Assembly: GCF_003696285.1 (NCBI RefSeq)
Contig: NZ_RFFL01000005.1
Location: forward strand, 55,735 to 119,734
Length of the DNA: 64,000 bases
Direction of reading: 5' to 3'
Origin: Stutzerimonas nitrititolerans
GTDB lineage: Bacteria; Pseudomonadota; Gammaproteobacteria; Pseudomonadales; Pseudomonadaceae
Within the stretch, counting starts at the first letter, position 1; every line of letters begins with the position of its first letter. The notes below the pieces were generated by a model. The model made no database searches, was not told the origin of the DNA, and was given only the letters and a program-made list of their open reading frames with translations. This document shows positions 1 to 9,732 of the stretch, one piece after another. Position numbers and translations under genes: made by a program.

Positions 1-328
1 GCGGCCACCACCAGCTCATGGCCATTTCGAACAGTGCGATGCCGTTGGACGCGAAGTTCTCCTTCAGCAACCGCTCACGCTCGGCATCGGACAGGTCGGG
101 AAAGCACAATTCCAGATTGCGCCTGGCGATATGTCGACGCGACCCCGCCAGGTGATACATCGCCTTCCCCAGCATCCGCCCCAGTGCCAGCAATACCCGG
201 TATGGCAGCTGAATCACCAGCCATAGCAAACCCAGCCCCAGCCACAACAGCCAGAAGCGTGGATGAAGGAAGCAAGCGCGAAAACGGGGACGATCCATCG
301 GAAAGCTCGTACCGGAAAAACTGCGCAT
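1..328 (-). CDS. lpxL: Lipid A lauroyl acyltransferase (LpxL/HtrB family), N-terminal part
   Basis: Only the first ~109 codons are inside the window; the gene runs off the left edge. The product begins with a hydrophobic helix (FWLLWLGLGLLWLVIQLPY) followed by a segment (RRNLELCFPDLS) typical of membrane-bound late acyltransferases that add a secondary acyl chain to lipid A at the inner membrane. The catalytic HX4D motif lies beyond the visible part. I start at 328 because GAGGG sits 6-7 bases upstream; an in-frame ATG at 298 gives the start MDRPRF and is the alternative. It is divergent from minC, the arrangement known in P. aeruginosa, which supports the name. Family assignment is fairly sure, the exact start is not. 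Confidence 0.78.
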   Translation of the reverse strand, partial: MRSFSGTSFPMDRPRFRACFLHPRFWLLWLGLGLLWLVIQLPYRVLLALGRMLGKAMYHLAGSRRHIARRNLELCFPDLSDAERERLLKENFASNGIALFEMAMSWWWP

Positions 329-429
329 TCTAAGCCCTCACGACGAAAATTGCCGGCGTGTAGCGGCAAGCGGCGGGCTTGAGGCAGACGGTGCGGTTTG
401 CAGGGCGGCGATGACAGGGCCGCTTTCCC

Positions 430-459
430 CTTACCCCGGCCCTCTCCCGAGAGGAGAGG
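430..459. repeat. Short palindromic intergenic element upstream of minC
   Basis: The text CCTCTCC-CGAG-AGGAGAGG at 441-459, preceded by CCCCGGCC, forms a small hairpin. It resembles the widespread 'ccccggccctctccc' intergenic repeats of proteobacteria. It lies between divergent lpxL and minC, so it could affect either 5' region. The repeat family is recognised from memory only. Confidence 0.4.
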
Positions 460-557
460 CGTATTGGGGCTTCAGCCCACCTGGACGCAAGCCTGCAACT
501 TGCACCATCCGGTCAGCCCCGCTATAAGTCCTCGCCATTTCCCCTCGCAGGCAGACC

Positions 558-1289
558 ATGAGCCAAGCCGACCTCCTCGACCAAGATCCCGTGTTCCAGC
601 TCAAGGGCAGCATGCTCGCCATTACCGTCCTGGAGCTGACGCAGAACGACCCCGAACGTCTCGATCGGCAGCTCGCGAAAAAAGTCGAGCAGGCGCCGGA
701 CTTCTTCAACAACACACCGCTGGTGCTGGCGCTGGACAAGTTACCAGCCGATTGCGAACTCGACCTGCCGGCACTGATCGCGCTGTGCCGCAAGCATGGC
801 CTGCGCACACTGGCGTTGCGTGCCGGCCATCCGGCAATCGTCGAGGCGGCTGGCGCCCTGGACCTGCCCGTTCTACCACCCTCGGGCGCCAAGGAGCGCA
901 AGCTCGACCCCACCGCCCGGTCATCCGCAGCGCCCGCCAAACCAGCAGAACCGGCCTATCGCCCGAGCCGCGTCGTGACCACGCCCATCCGCGGCGGGCA
1001 ACAGATCTATGCCCAGGGCGGCGACCTCATCGTGCTGGCGCCGGTCAGCCCCGGCGCGGAACTTCTCGCCGATGGAAACATCCATGTGTACGGCCCGTTA
1101 CGTGGTCGCGCCCTGGCGGGCATCAAGGGCGATACCGGCGCGCGCATCTTCTGTCAGCAACTCGCCGCGGAAATGGTGTCGATCGCCGGCCAGTACAAGG
1201 TGGCCGAAGACCTCCGACGCGACCCGCTCTGGGCGGAAGCGGTACAGATCAGCCTGTCTGGCGACGTGTTGAACATAACCCGCCTTTAA
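558..1289 (+). CDS. minC: Septum site-determining protein MinC
   Basis: Inhibitor of FtsZ ring assembly, kept at the poles by MinD/MinE oscillation. The 243-residue product has the usual two-part build: an N-terminal FtsZ-interacting domain (about 1-105), a Pro/Ala-rich linker (about 110-135) and a C-terminal beta-helical dimerisation/MinD-binding domain with RGGQQ at 145-149 and the glycine-rich stretch [11 protein letters not shown] near 178-188. Length matches the family. It is first of a minC-minD-minE cluster; 90 bases separate it from minD. Identity is secure from sequence and context. Confidence 0.96.
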   Translation: MSQADLLDQDPVFQLKGSMLAITVLELTQNDPERLDRQLAKKVEQAPDFFNNTPLVLALDKLPADCELDLPALIALCRKHGLRTLALRAGHPAIVEAAGALDLPVLPPSGAKERKLDPTARSSAAPAKPAEPAYRPSRVVTTPIRGGQQIYAQGGDLIVLAPVSPGAELLADGNIHVYGPLRGRALAGIKGDTGARIFCQQLAAEMVSIAGQYKVAEDLRRDPLWAEAVQISLSGDVLNITRL

Positions 1290-1379
1290 CGGATACTTCC
1301 GCGAATTTTCAGGACCAACGGGCAATCCGGACGCCAACTCGGCAGAAGGTCCCAGCTTCCATATTTAGGGTGAATCACC

Positions 1380-2195
1380 TTGGCCAAGATCCTCGTAGTC
1401 ACTTCCGGCAAGGGTGGCGTCGGCAAGACCACTTCCAGCGCCGCCATCGGTACCGGCCTCGCCCTGCGCGGGCACAAGACCGCCATCGTCGACTTCGACG
1501 TCGGTCTGCGTAATCTGGACCTGATCATGGGCTGCGAGCGCCGCGTGGTGTATGACTTCGTCAACGTCATCAATGGCGACGCCACCCTGACCCAGGCGCT
1601 GATCAAGGACAAGCGCCTGGAGAACCTCTACGTGCTGGCCGCCAGCCAGACCCGCGACAAGGATGCACTGACCCTCGAAGGCGTCGGCAAGGTCATCGAC
1701 GAACTGGCGCAGAACTTCGAGTACGTCATCTGCGACTCGCCGGCCGGCATCGAGAAAGGTGCGCACCTGGCCATGTATTACGCCGACGAGGCCATCGTGG
1801 TGACCAACCCGGAAGTCTCTTCGGTACGCGACTCCGACCGCATGCTCGGCCTGCTGGCCAGCAAATCGCGCCGCGCCGAAAACGGCGAGGAGCCGATCAA
1901 GGAGCACCTGCTGCTGACCCGCTACAACCCCGAGCGCGTGACCAAGGGCGAAATGCTCGGTGTCGAGGACGTCGAGGAAATCCTCTCCATCCGCCTGCTG
2001 GGTGTCATTCCCGAGTCCCAGGCCGTGCTCAAGGCCTCTAACCAGGGCGTACCGGTGATTCTCGACGACCAGAGCGATGCCGGCCAGGCCTATAGCGACG
2101 CCGTCGACCGGCTGCTCGGCAAGGAAGTGACCCACCGATTCCTCGACGCCAAGAAGCAAGGCTTCCTTGCACGCCTGTTCGGAGGTCGAGAATGA
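1380..2195 (+). CDS. minD: Septum site-determining ATPase MinD
   Basis: Membrane-associated ParA-type ATPase that recruits MinC and oscillates under MinE control. A deviant Walker A motif GKGGVGKTT sits at residues 10-18, a Walker B-like segment ([10 protein letters not shown]) near 115-125, and the C-terminus ends in a short amphipathic helix ([14 protein letters not shown]) expected to be the membrane-targeting sequence. The start is an unusual TTG at 1380, chosen because translation from there gives the conserved [13 protein letters not shown] beginning. Its 3' end overlaps minE by four bases (ATGA), so the two are translationally coupled. Confidence 0.97.
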   Translation: MAKILVVTSGKGGVGKTTSSAAIGTGLALRGHKTAIVDFDVGLRNLDLIMGCERRVVYDFVNVINGDATLTQALIKDKRLENLYVLAASQTRDKDALTLEGVGKVIDELAQNFEYVICDSPAGIEKGAHLAMYYADEAIVVTNPEVSSVRDSDRMLGLLASKSRRAENGEEPIKEHLLLTRYNPERVTKGEMLGVEDVEEILSIRLLGVIPESQAVLKASNQGVPVILDDQSDAGQAYSDAVDRLLGKEVTHRFLDAKKQGFLARLFGGRE

Positions 2196-2449
2196 ACCTG
2201 CTGGATTTCTTCCGCGAACGCAAAAAGAAGGAAACGCCTGCCGCCATCGCCAAGGAACGGTTGCAGATCATCGTCGCCCACGAGCGTGGCCAGCGCAACG
2301 AGCCGGATTACCTGCCGGCCTTGCAGAAAGAGCTGGTGGAAGTGATCCGCAAGTACGTCAACATCGACCAGGACCAGGTTCAGGTTGCGCTCGAAGACCA
2401 GGGCAGTTGCTCGATTCTGGAGCTGAACATCACTCTGCCGGATCGTTGA
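2192..2449 (+). CDS. minE: Cell division topological specificity factor MinE
   Basis: Small 85-residue protein that stimulates MinD ATPase and confines MinCD to the poles. The N-terminus [25 protein letters not shown] carries the membrane-targeting and anti-MinCD helix; residues ~35-85 form the dimerising topological domain. The ATG overlaps the minD stop. Length and order match the canonical minCDE operon. Confidence 0.97.
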   Translation: MNLLDFFRERKKKETPAAIAKERLQIIVAHERGQRNEPDYLPALQKELVEVIRKYVNIDQDQVQVALEDQGSCSILELNITLPDR

Positions 2450-2468
2450 GCGAAGCCGGTATCCAGAA

Positions 2469-2498
2469 ACGGCGGCCCACGGGTCGCCGTCTTCATTT
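2469..2498 (+). terminator. Probable intrinsic terminator after minCDE
   Basis: ACGGCGGCCC (2469-2478) pairs with GGGTCGCCGT (2481-2490), with one G-U wobble, and is followed by CTTCATTT. It is 20 bases past the minE stop. The U-tract is short, so termination may be partial and read into the pseudouridine synthase gene. Confidence 0.55.
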
Positions 2499-2510
2499 GT
2501 GGAAAAGCAG

Positions 2511-3146
2511 ATGCCCTTAAGCAATATCCAGATCGTCCACCAGGACGCCGCCCTGCTGGTGATCAACAAGCCCACCCTGCTTCTCTCCGTTCCCGGCCGT
2601 GCCGAGGATAACCGCGACTGCCTGGTGACCCGCCTGCAGGAGAACGGCTTTCCCGAAGCGCGCATCGTGCACCGACTGGACTGGGAAACCTCCGGACTGA
2701 TCGTGCTTGCCCGCGATGCCGACAGCCACCGCGAACTCTCGCGGCAGTTCCACGACCGAGAGACCGAAAAGGCCTACACCGCGCTCTGCTGGGGTCAGCC
2801 GGAACAGGACAGCGGCAGTATCGATCTTCCGCTGCGCTACGATCCGCCGACCAAGCCGCGCCACGTGGTCGATCACGACCTTGGCAAGCATGCGCTGACC
2901 TTCTGGCGAGTGCTCGAGCGCTGCGGCGATTTCAGCCGTGTCGAGCTGACGCCGATCACCGGCCGCTCGCACCAGTTGCGTGTGCACATGCTTTCCATCG
3001 GTCATCCGCTGCTGGGCGATCGGCTCTACGCCCATGAGCAGGCGCTACAGGCCCATGAACGTCTGTGCCTGCACGCCAGCATGCTTGCGCTCACTCATCC
3101 GCAAAACGGCGAGCGCATGCGCTTCGAGAGCCCTGCCCCGTTCTGA
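2511..3146 (+). CDS. rluA: RluA-family pseudouridine synthase
   Basis: Predicted to isomerise uridine to pseudouridine in 23S rRNA and certain tRNAs. The catalytic-loop motif HRLDWETSGL (about residues 48-57, Asp catalytic) is characteristic of the RluA family, and GRSHQLRVHM later in the protein is a second family motif. At 211 residues it is short, like RluA itself and unlike RluC/D, with no S4 domain. I take ATG 2511 (GGA seven bases upstream); an in-frame GTG at 2499 would add four residues. It follows minE as in P. aeruginosa and overlaps the next gene by one base (TGATG). Confidence 0.86.
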   Translation: MPLSNIQIVHQDAALLVINKPTLLLSVPGRAEDNRDCLVTRLQENGFPEARIVHRLDWETSGLIVLARDADSHRELSRQFHDRETEKAYTALCWGQPEQDSGSIDLPLRYDPPTKPRHVVDHDLGKHALTFWRVLERCGDFSRVELTPITGRSHQLRVHMLSIGHPLLGDRLYAHEQALQAHERLCLHASMLALTHPQNGERMRFESPAPF

Positions 3147-3718
3147 TGCGCAACTTCCTCGAAGCGACCCGAGGCGCCCCCGCGCAGCCTAACCTGTGCA
3201 AAGCGCTCGACCTGTGGCCAGGCAATCCCGGCCTGGCACTGGATCTGGGTTGCGGCGCCGGCCGCGACAGCCTGGCACTGCTCCGTGCCGGCTGGGTCGT
3301 TATTGCCCTCGACCGGGATCCGCATGCCCTGGATATCCTGCACGAGCAGGCGGCCGCCTACGCGCCGGATAAGCTCAGCATGGTGTGCCGAGCTTTCGAG
3401 GACAGTGCCCCTTTGCCAGCAGCGGACCTCATCAATGCCAGCTTCGCACTGCCGTTCTGCCAGCCTGGGGCTTTTCCCGACATGTGGGAACGGATAGTCC
3501 GGAGCATGCGGCGGGGTGGCCTGTTCACCGGGCATTTTTTCGGCCCCCGAGATGACTGGGCGTCCAAACGCCTCAGCATCCACACGCAGGACCAGCTGCT
3601 GCGACAGTTCGAATGCTGGACGCTCCTGGAATTCAACGAGCACGAATACGACGGCAAGACCGCAGTGGGCCACGCCAAGCACTGGCATCTGTTCGAAGTC
3701 GTGGCGCGGCGCAGCTGA
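3146..3718 (+). CDS. Class I SAM-dependent methyltransferase (TehB-like)
   Basis: A 190-residue Rossmann-type methyltransferase. Motif I is [17 protein letters not shown] at about residues 30-46, followed by an acidic residue ending strand 2 (VIALDRDP). The substrate cannot be read from the sequence; TehB/thiopurine-like small-molecule methyltransferases are the closest families by appearance. The start codon overlaps the stop of the upstream pseudouridine synthase (TGATG), implying translational coupling. Confidence 0.7.
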   Translation: MRNFLEATRGAPAQPNLCKALDLWPGNPGLALDLGCGAGRDSLALLRAGWVVIALDRDPHALDILHEQAAAYAPDKLSMVCRAFEDSAPLPAADLINASFALPFCQPGAFPDMWERIVRSMRRGGLFTGHFFGPRDDWASKRLSIHTQDQLLRQFECWTLLEFNEHEYDGKTAVGHAKHWHLFEVVARRS

Positions 3719-3792
3719 CCGGGCTCCCCCTGGGAAATGCAGCCACCGTAGCCGATGGGATAGACTTCAGGCCTTGTCGTCCGGAGCCTCCC

Positions 3793-5082
3793 ATGCGCGA
3801 AGAACTCAACCAGGGTCTGATCGAATACCTCGCCGCCTCACCCTCGCCCTTCCACGCCACCGCCAGCCTGGCGCGCAGCCTGCAGGCTGCAGGCTTCAAG
3901 CCGCTGGATGAACGCGAGAGCTGGATCACCGAAGCCGGTGGTCGCTATTACGTCACCCGCAACGACTCTTCGATCATCGCCTTTCAGCTCGGCAGCAAGC
4001 CGCTGGCCGAACAGGGGCTGCGCCTGGTAGGCGCGCATACCGACAGCCCCTGCCTGCGGGTCAAGCCGCACCCGGACCTGCAACGCCAGGGCTTCTGGCA
4101 ATTGGGCGTGGAAGTCTATGGCGGCGCCCTGCTGGCGCCCTGGTTCGACCGCGACCTTTCGCTGGCCGGGCGCGTCACCTACAGTCGCGACGGACGCATC
4201 GAAAGCCAGCTGATCGATTTCAAAGCCGCGATCGCGACGATCCCCAACCTGGCGATCCACCTCAACCGTGAAGCCAACCAGGGTTGGCCGATCAATGCGC
4301 AGAACGAGCTACCACCGATCATTGCGCAAATCGTCGGCCAGGATGGCCCCGATTTCCGTGCGCTGCTCGCCGACCAGCTGGGCCGCGAGCACGGCCTGGT
4401 CGCCGATGTGGTGCTGGATTTCGAACTGAGTTTCTACGATACCCAGCGGGCTGCCGTCATCGGCCTCAACGGCGAGTTCATCGCGGGTGCGCGCCTGGAC
4501 AACCTGCTGTCCTGCTACGCCGGCCTGCAGGCGCTGCTCGCCACGGATGCGGACGAGAACTGCGTGCTCGTCTGCACTGACCACGAGGAGGTCGGCTCGA
4601 CTTCGCTGTGCGGTGCCGACGGTCCCTTCCTCGAACAGGTGCTGCGCCGCCTGATGCCGGAAGAGGAAAACTACCAGCGCGCGATCAATCGCTCGCTGCT
4701 GATTTCCGCCGACAACGCCCACGCCGTGCATCCCAACTATGCCGACAAGCACGACGGCAACCATGGCCCCAAGCTCAACGCCGGCCCGGTGATCAAGGTC
4801 AACAGCAACCAGCGCTACGCCACCAGCAGCGAAACCGCCGGTTTCTTCCGCCACCTGTGCCTGGAGAACGAAGTGCCGGTGCAGAGCTTCGTCACCCGCA
4901 GCGACATGGGTTGCGGCTCGACCATCGGTCCGATCACGGCCGGGCAATTGGGCGTGCGCACCATCGACATCGGCGCACCGACCTTTGCCATGCATTCCAT
5001 TCGCGAACTGGCCGGCAGCCAGGACCTGGCGCATCTGGTGAAGGTGCTGACAGCCTTCTATTCGAGCGCCGAACTGCCCTGA
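3793..5082 (+). CDS. apeB: M18 family aminopeptidase ApeB
   Basis: Dinuclear-zinc cytosolic aminopeptidase, 429 residues, the usual length for bacterial M18 enzymes. Metal-binding and catalytic segments are visible: [13 protein letters not shown] (His ligand and nearby Asp), the bridging-Asp region [16 protein letters not shown] (Glu general base and ligand), and [11 protein letters not shown] plus [10 protein letters not shown] near the C-terminus. The family releases N-terminal acidic or neutral residues during peptide turnover. The next gene is convergent behind a strong hairpin. Confidence 0.93.
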   Translation: MREELNQGLIEYLAASPSPFHATASLARSLQAAGFKPLDERESWITEAGGRYYVTRNDSSIIAFQLGSKPLAEQGLRLVGAHTDSPCLRVKPHPDLQRQGFWQLGVEVYGGALLAPWFDRDLSLAGRVTYSRDGRIESQLIDFKAAIATIPNLAIHLNREANQGWPINAQNELPPIIAQIVGQDGPDFRALLADQLGREHGLVADVVLDFELSFYDTQRAAVIGLNGEFIAGARLDNLLSCYAGLQALLATDADENCVLVCTDHEEVGSTSLCGADGPFLEQVLRRLMPEEENYQRAINRSLLISADNAHAVHPNYADKHDGNHGPKLNAGPVIKVNSNQRYATSSETAGFFRHLCLENEVPVQSFVTRSDMGCGSTIGPITAGQLGVRTIDIGAPTFAMHSIRELAGSQDLAHLVKVLTAFYSSAELP

Positions 5083-5087
5083 AGATT

Positions 5088-5116
5088 AAGGCGCTGTGCA
5101 AGCTGCACAGCGCCTT
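5088..5116. terminator. Bidirectional hairpin terminator between apeB and the oxidoreductase gene
   Basis: AAGGCGCTGTGCA (5088-5100) and TGCACAGCGCCTT (5104-5116) form a perfect 13-bp stem with a 3-base loop between two convergent genes. The flanking T/A tracts are short, but position and stem strength fit a shared terminator. Confidence 0.75.
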
Positions 5117-5131
5117 CCGTTCAGCAGGCTG

Positions 5132-6094
5132 TCAGACCAGGCTTTCGTCGATCACCAGCGCCAGCTTGCCGGATACGGTGTTACTGGCCAGTGCAGCGAA
5201 CGCGGCCTCCACGTCACCGATTGGGAAGGTCCGCTCCAGACGCGGCGTCAACTGGCCACGGGCGAAAAGCGGCCAGACCCTTTCCTGCAGTTCCGCCATC
5301 AGCTCGGCCTTGTCATCGGCATCGCGGCTGCGCAGGGTCGAGCCGATCAGTTGGATACGCTTGGCCAGCAGCGTGCCGAAGTCCACTTCACCTTTGCGCC
5401 CTCCCATCAGGCCGATCATCACCCAGCGGGCATCCTTGCCGAGCACTTGCAGATTGAGCGCGGCGTATTTGGCGCCAACCGGATCGAGCACCAGGTCGAA
5501 CGGAGCGAAATCGCGTAGCGCATCCAGCGTCTCGCCACGCAGCACGCCGCCCTGTGCGCCGAGAGATTCGCAGTACGCCAGGCGCTCCGCCGAACCGACG
5601 CTGACCCAGCAGGGATTGTCGAGCGCCTTGCACAGCTGGATCGCAGCCGATCCCACGCCGCTGGCCCCCGCGTGCAACAGAACCCGTTCGCCCGGCTGCA
5701 AGGCACCGAGCCGATACAGGTTGAGCCAGGCGGTGGCATAGACCTCGGGAATCACCGCGGCCTCCTGCAGCGAAAGCCCTTCCGGCACAGGCAAGGCGTG
5801 GCGAGCATCGACGACCACTTCTTCGGCCATGCCGCCGCCGGCGAGCAATGCACAGACCCGGTCGCCGACCTTCCAGCCGCTGCCAGCACCGACCTCGCTG
5901 ATCACCCCCGCGCATTCCAGGCCAAGAATATCGGTCACACCCGGTGGGGGCGGATAATGCCCCGCGCGCTGCAACAGGTCCGCGCGATTCAGGCCCGCCG
6001 CGGCCACCCGGATACGAATCTGTCCGGGAGCACATGCCGGCGCGTCTCGTTGCGCCCACTCCAGTTGCCCCTCGATACCTTGCAATGCCTTCAT
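5132..6094 (-). CDS. NAD(P)H:quinone oxidoreductase, zinc-less MDR family
   Basis: A 320-residue medium-chain dehydrogenase/reductase. The GroES-like N-terminal domain carries LNRADLLQRAGHYPPPPG, and the Rossmann NADPH-binding segment is LLHAGASGVGSAAIQLCKAL near residues 140-160. The cysteine cluster that binds structural zinc in alcohol dehydrogenases is absent, which places it with quinone oxidoreductases of the QOR/PIG3 type. The ATG at 6094 gives the conserved start MKALQGI. It is divergent from prc, the same arrangement as in P. aeruginosa. Confidence 0.85.
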   Translation of the reverse strand: MKALQGIEGQLEWAQRDAPACAPGQIRIRVAAAGLNRADLLQRAGHYPPPPGVTDILGLECAGVISEVGAGSGWKVGDRVCALLAGGGMAEEVVVDARHALPVPEGLSLQEAAVIPEVYATAWLNLYRLGALQPGERVLLHAGASGVGSAAIQLCKALDNPCWVSVGSAERLAYCESLGAQGGVLRGETLDALRDFAPFDLVLDPVGAKYAALNLQVLGKDARWVMIGLMGGRKGEVDFGTLLAKRIQLIGSTLRSRDADDKAELMAELQERVWPLFARGQLTPRLERTFPIGDVEAAFAALASNTVSGKLALVIDESLV

Positions 6095-6226
6095 GCTGCC
6101 TCCATATTGTTCAAACCTGCGACCGCCCAACCATCACTCGCTGACGTTCGCAACCGCCTGTTACCATCGGGCTATTATTTTCACCGTCGACCCCATATCG
6201 GCCGGCGCCCAACATGATGGCCTACT

Positions 6227-8344
6227 ATGCGTTATACCCTAGCTTCACGTCGCCGACTCCCCATCAAACGCTCCCTGGCCTTCGGCATCCTCGCCATGTT
6301 CATCGGCCTCCAGGCCACGTCCGTTCTGGCCAAACCGAGCAGCCCGACGACCTGGGACTACCTGGAACCCGACCGCGACCAGGTCATCGCCAGTCTCAAT
6401 GTGGTGGAACTGCTCAAGCGCCATCACTACAACAAGCCGCCGTTGAACGATGCGCGCTCGGCGAAGATCTTCGACAGCTATCTGGCCATGCTCGATCCGT
6501 CACGCAGCTATTTCACGGCGGCGGATATCGACGAATTCGGCAAGTGGCGCAACGAGTTCGACGATTTCCTCAAGAACGGCAACCTCCAGCCTGGCTTCAC
6601 CATCTACAAGCGCCATCTCGAACGTTTCAAGAGCCGTCTCGAGTATGCCCTGTCGCTGCTGGACAAGGGCGTCGACAGCTTCGACTTCAGCGTCGATGAG
6701 GAACTGTTGATCGATCGCGAGAAGGCCGCCTGGCCCAAGGACGAGGCCGAACTGGACGACCTCTGGCGCAAGCGGGTCAAGGATGAAATCCTGCGTCTGA
6801 AAATCGCTGGCAAGGAGCCCAAGGCCATCGAGGAGCTGCTGACCAAGCGCTACCGGAATCAGCTCGCCCGCCTCGACCAGACCCGCGGCGAAGACGTGTT
6901 CCAGACCTACATCAACGCCTTCGCGCAATCCTACGACCCGCACACCCAGTACCTGTCGCCGGACAATGCGGAAAACTTCGACATCAACATGAGCCTGTCC
7001 CTGGAAGGCATCGGAGCGGTGCTGCAGAGCGACAACGAACACGTCAAGGTCGTGCGCCTGGTGCCGGCCGGCCCTGCGGAAAAGAGCAAGCAGATCGCGC
7101 CGGCGGACAAGATCGTCGCGGTCGGCCAGCAGGATGACGAGATGGTCGATGTGATCGGCTGGCGCCTGGACGAAGTGGTCAAGCTGATTCGCGGCCCCAA
7201 GGGTTCGGTGGTTCGCCTGGAGGTCATCCCGGCCAGCAACGCCCCCAACGACCAGACCAGCAAGGTGGTCTCCATCACCCGCGAGGCCGTGAAGCTCGAA
7301 GAACAGGCGGCCAAGAAATCCATCCTCAACCTCGAGCACGACGGCCAGGCTTACAAACTCGGCGTCATCGAGATTCCCGCGTTCTATCTGGACTTCAAGG
7401 CACTGCGCGCCGGCGACCGCGACTACAAGAGCACCACCCGGGATGTGAAGCAGCTGCTGACCGAACTCCAGAAGGAGAAGGTCGATGGCGTCGTGATCGA
7501 CCTGCGCAATAACGGCGGCGGGTCGCTGCAGGAAGCCACCGAGCTGACCGGCCTGTTCATCGATCAGGGGCCGACCGTGCTGGTGCGCAACAGCGATGGC
7601 CGCATCGACGTGCTGGCCGACGAAAGTGCCGGCGCCTTCTACAAGGGCCCGCTGGCCGTACTGGTCAACCGCCTGTCGGCTTCCGCTTCGGAAATCTTCG
7701 CGGGCGCCATGCAGGACTACCACCGTGCGCTCATCCTCGGCGGCCAGACCTTCGGCAAGGGCACGGTACAGACCATCCAGCCCCTCAACCATGGCGAGCT
7801 CAAGCTCACGCTGGCCAAGTTCTACCGGGTTTCCGGACAGAGCACCCAGCATCAGGGCGTGATTCCCGACATCACCTATCCCGCCGAAGTGGATACCAAG
7901 GAGATCGGCGAGAGCGCGCTCTCCGAAGCCCTGCCCTGGGACAGCATTCGCGCGGCGATCAATCCGGAAATGAATCCCTTCATGCCCTTCCTCGCCGAAC
8001 TCAAGGCCCGCCACGACACACGGACGAGCGAGCATCCCGATTTCGTCTTCACCCGCGAACGGCTGGCGCTGACCCAGGAGTTGATGCAGGAAACCTCGGT
8101 GAGCCTTAACGAAGACAAGCGCCGCAAGCAGCATGCCGACATCGAGAAGCGACAGCTGGCGCTGGAGAATGCCCTGCGCGTCGCCAAGGGCGAATCGCCG
8201 CTGGAAGCGCTGGAGAAGGAAGACGAGAGCATGCCGCACCAGGAGGACAAGAAGCTCAAACCCGAAGACGACGCCTATCTCTCGGAAAGCGGCCATATTC
8301 TGCTGGATTACCTGGGGCTCAACTCGGCCATGGCCAAACACTAG
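6227..8344 (+). CDS. prc: Tail-specific periplasmic protease Prc (AlgO)
   Basis: 705-residue S41 C-terminal processing protease with an N-terminal signal sequence (hydrophobic to about residue 36, ending TSVLA). An N-terminal helical DUF3340-like region precedes a PDZ domain (about 240-330) and the catalytic domain, in which VNRLSASASEIFAGAM (Ser near 484-486) and TFGKGTVQ (Lys511) supply the Ser/Lys dyad. A lysine/glutamate-rich C-terminal region follows. In P. aeruginosa this protease (AlgO) degrades truncated MucA and so activates AlgU; that role here is inferred by homology. It lies divergent from the quinone oxidoreductase and upstream of an EAL protein. Confidence 0.94.
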   Translation: MRYTLASRRRLPIKRSLAFGILAMFIGLQATSVLAKPSSPTTWDYLEPDRDQVIASLNVVELLKRHHYNKPPLNDARSAKIFDSYLAMLDPSRSYFTAADIDEFGKWRNEFDDFLKNGNLQPGFTIYKRHLERFKSRLEYALSLLDKGVDSFDFSVDEELLIDREKAAWPKDEAELDDLWRKRVKDEILRLKIAGKEPKAIEELLTKRYRNQLARLDQTRGEDVFQTYINAFAQSYDPHTQYLSPDNAENFDINMSLSLEGIGAVLQSDNEHVKVVRLVPAGPAEKSKQIAPADKIVAVGQQDDEMVDVIGWRLDEVVKLIRGPKGSVVRLEVIPASNAPNDQTSKVVSITREAVKLEEQAAKKSILNLEHDGQAYKLGVIEIPAFYLDFKALRAGDRDYKSTTRDVKQLLTELQKEKVDGVVIDLRNNGGGSLQEATELTGLFIDQGPTVLVRNSDGRIDVLADESAGAFYKGPLAVLVNRLSASASEIFAGAMQDYHRALILGGQTFGKGTVQTIQPLNHGELKLTLAKFYRVSGQSTQHQGVIPDITYPAEVDTKEIGESALSEALPWDSIRAAINPEMNPFMPFLAELKARHDTRTSEHPDFVFTRERLALTQELMQETSVSLNEDKRRKQHADIEKRQLALENALRVAKGESPLEALEKEDESMPHQEDKKLKPEDDAYLSESGHILLDYLGLNSAMAKH

Positions 8345-8384
8345 GCTCCGACGATGTCATCAAAATGACATCACCCTGCGATAG

Positions 8385-8421
8385 AAATACGAAGGCCGCA
8401 GCTCTGCGGCCTTCGTATTTT
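8385..8421 (+). terminator. Strong intrinsic terminator after prc
   Basis: AAATACGAAGGCCGCA (8385-8400) pairs perfectly with TGCGGCCTTCGTATTT (8405-8420) around a 4-base loop, ending in TTTT. It separates prc from the EAL gene. Confidence 0.88.
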
Positions 8422-8443
8422 CAGCCTCCATCACGAGCCCACC

Positions 8444-9682
8444 ATGACCGTCACCGAGCAGTTGAGCAATCTGGATCGCATCCTTGCTCACGGCGACATC
8501 ACCACCCTGTTCCAGCCGATCGTCTCGCTCTCGCAACGACGTGCACTCGGCCACGAAGCCCTGACCCGAGGCCCGTCCAACAGCGCGTTGCACTCACCGA
8601 TCAACCTGCTGGCGGCGGCACGTCACGGCGGTCGCCTGAACGACCTGGAGATGCTCTGCCGCCAGAACGCCTGTCGTCGCTACCGCCAACAGCATCTGCC
8701 GGGCAAACTGTTCCTCAACGCCTCGCCTGAAACCCTGCTGGACGCCACGCACAAGCCCGGCCGCACCCTGGAATTGCTGCAGTCGTTCGGGATTCCGGCC
8801 AGCGAGGTCGTGATCGAGCTGACCGAGCAGACGCCAACGGATGACTTCGAACTGCTGGATACGGCCCTGCATCACTACCGGACCATGGGCTTCTCGATCG
8901 CCCTGGACGACCTGGGCGCCGGTTATTCCAGCCTGCGCATGTGGTCGCAGCTACGTCCCGATTACGTGAAGATCGATCGGTACTTCATCGATGGTATCCA
9001 CCTGGATCCGGTCAAGCGTGAGTTCGTCCAGTCGATCCTGAAAATCGCCGAGACGTCCCGCGCACAGGTGATCGCCGAAGGGATAGAGCTTGCCGAAGAG
9101 CTTCGCGTGCTGTCCTCGATGGGTGTGGATCTGGTCCAGGGATACCTGCTGGGGCGACCGCAGGAAGTGCCACGCCTGAACACCGAGGGCCTGTTGTCGT
9201 CATCAGGCTGGAGCCAGCCGGTACCGTTCGAGGTACCTGACGATCTCTCGACACTGCTGCTTGATCGGAACGCCGTTCTGGTCGACCGATCGGTTGCGGA
9301 GGTGCAAGAGGTGTTCAACCGGGAAGACCAGTTGAACGCAATCGCCGTTGTGCGAGCAAACGGCGAGCCGGCCGGTATCGTTCACCGCAGCCAGCTCATC
9401 GAAGCACCGCATCGCACGATCGCCAACCAACCCGTCTGTCAGCTGATGAAGCTCGATTACCTTGCGGTGGAGTTAGGCCAGCCGCTGCATCAACTCAGCC
9501 GTTTGCTGACGAGTCAGGAGCGTATCGATGAGGCATTCATCATCACCCGGAACGGCCGTTATCACGGCCTGGCACGCACCATCGACGTGTTGAAGCTGAT
9601 CACCGAGATGGCGTTCCGAACGCGTCATGCCGCGTCGCCGCTACCGCCCAGCAGCCTACCGTTCCGGCATTCGCTGCAGTGA
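8444..9682 (+). CDS. EAL-domain c-di-GMP phosphodiesterase with C-terminal CBS pair
   Basis: 412 residues. The N-terminal EAL domain keeps the signature residues: EAL itself at 38-40 (GHEALTRG), the Asn in LFLNAS, the Glu in VVIELTEQ, the loop-6 motif LDDLGAGYSSL, YVKID and QVIAEGIE. It is therefore expected to hydrolyse c-di-GMP to pGpG. After about residue 270 the protein has two CBS-like repeats (LLDRNAVLVDRSVAEVQEVF and a later one), which suggests a ligand-sensing regulatory half. No membrane segments or GGDEF domain are seen. It lies just downstream of prc, as in P. aeruginosa (EAL-CBS protein next to algO). Confidence 0.86.
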   Translation: MTVTEQLSNLDRILAHGDITTLFQPIVSLSQRRALGHEALTRGPSNSALHSPINLLAAARHGGRLNDLEMLCRQNACRRYRQQHLPGKLFLNASPETLLDATHKPGRTLELLQSFGIPASEVVIELTEQTPTDDFELLDTALHHYRTMGFSIALDDLGAGYSSLRMWSQLRPDYVKIDRYFIDGIHLDPVKREFVQSILKIAETSRAQVIAEGIELAEELRVLSSMGVDLVQGYLLGRPQEVPRLNTEGLLSSSGWSQPVPFEVPDDLSTLLLDRNAVLVDRSVAEVQEVFNREDQLNAIAVVRANGEPAGIVHRSQLIEAPHRTIANQPVCQLMKLDYLAVELGQPLHQLSRLLTSQERIDEAFIITRNGRYHGLARTIDVLKLITEMAFRTRHAASPLPPSSLPFRHSLQ

Positions 9683-9732
9683 TTCGCCTGCTCGGCCGTT
9701 GGCAGCGATAGCGAGAAAGATCGGCCAGCGAT

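Noticed and set aside
398..1513. Long ORFs overlapping minC and many other genes on the opposite strand or other frames
   Set aside because: GC-rich third-position bias creates long shadow ORFs; none has family features, all lie inside well supported genes.
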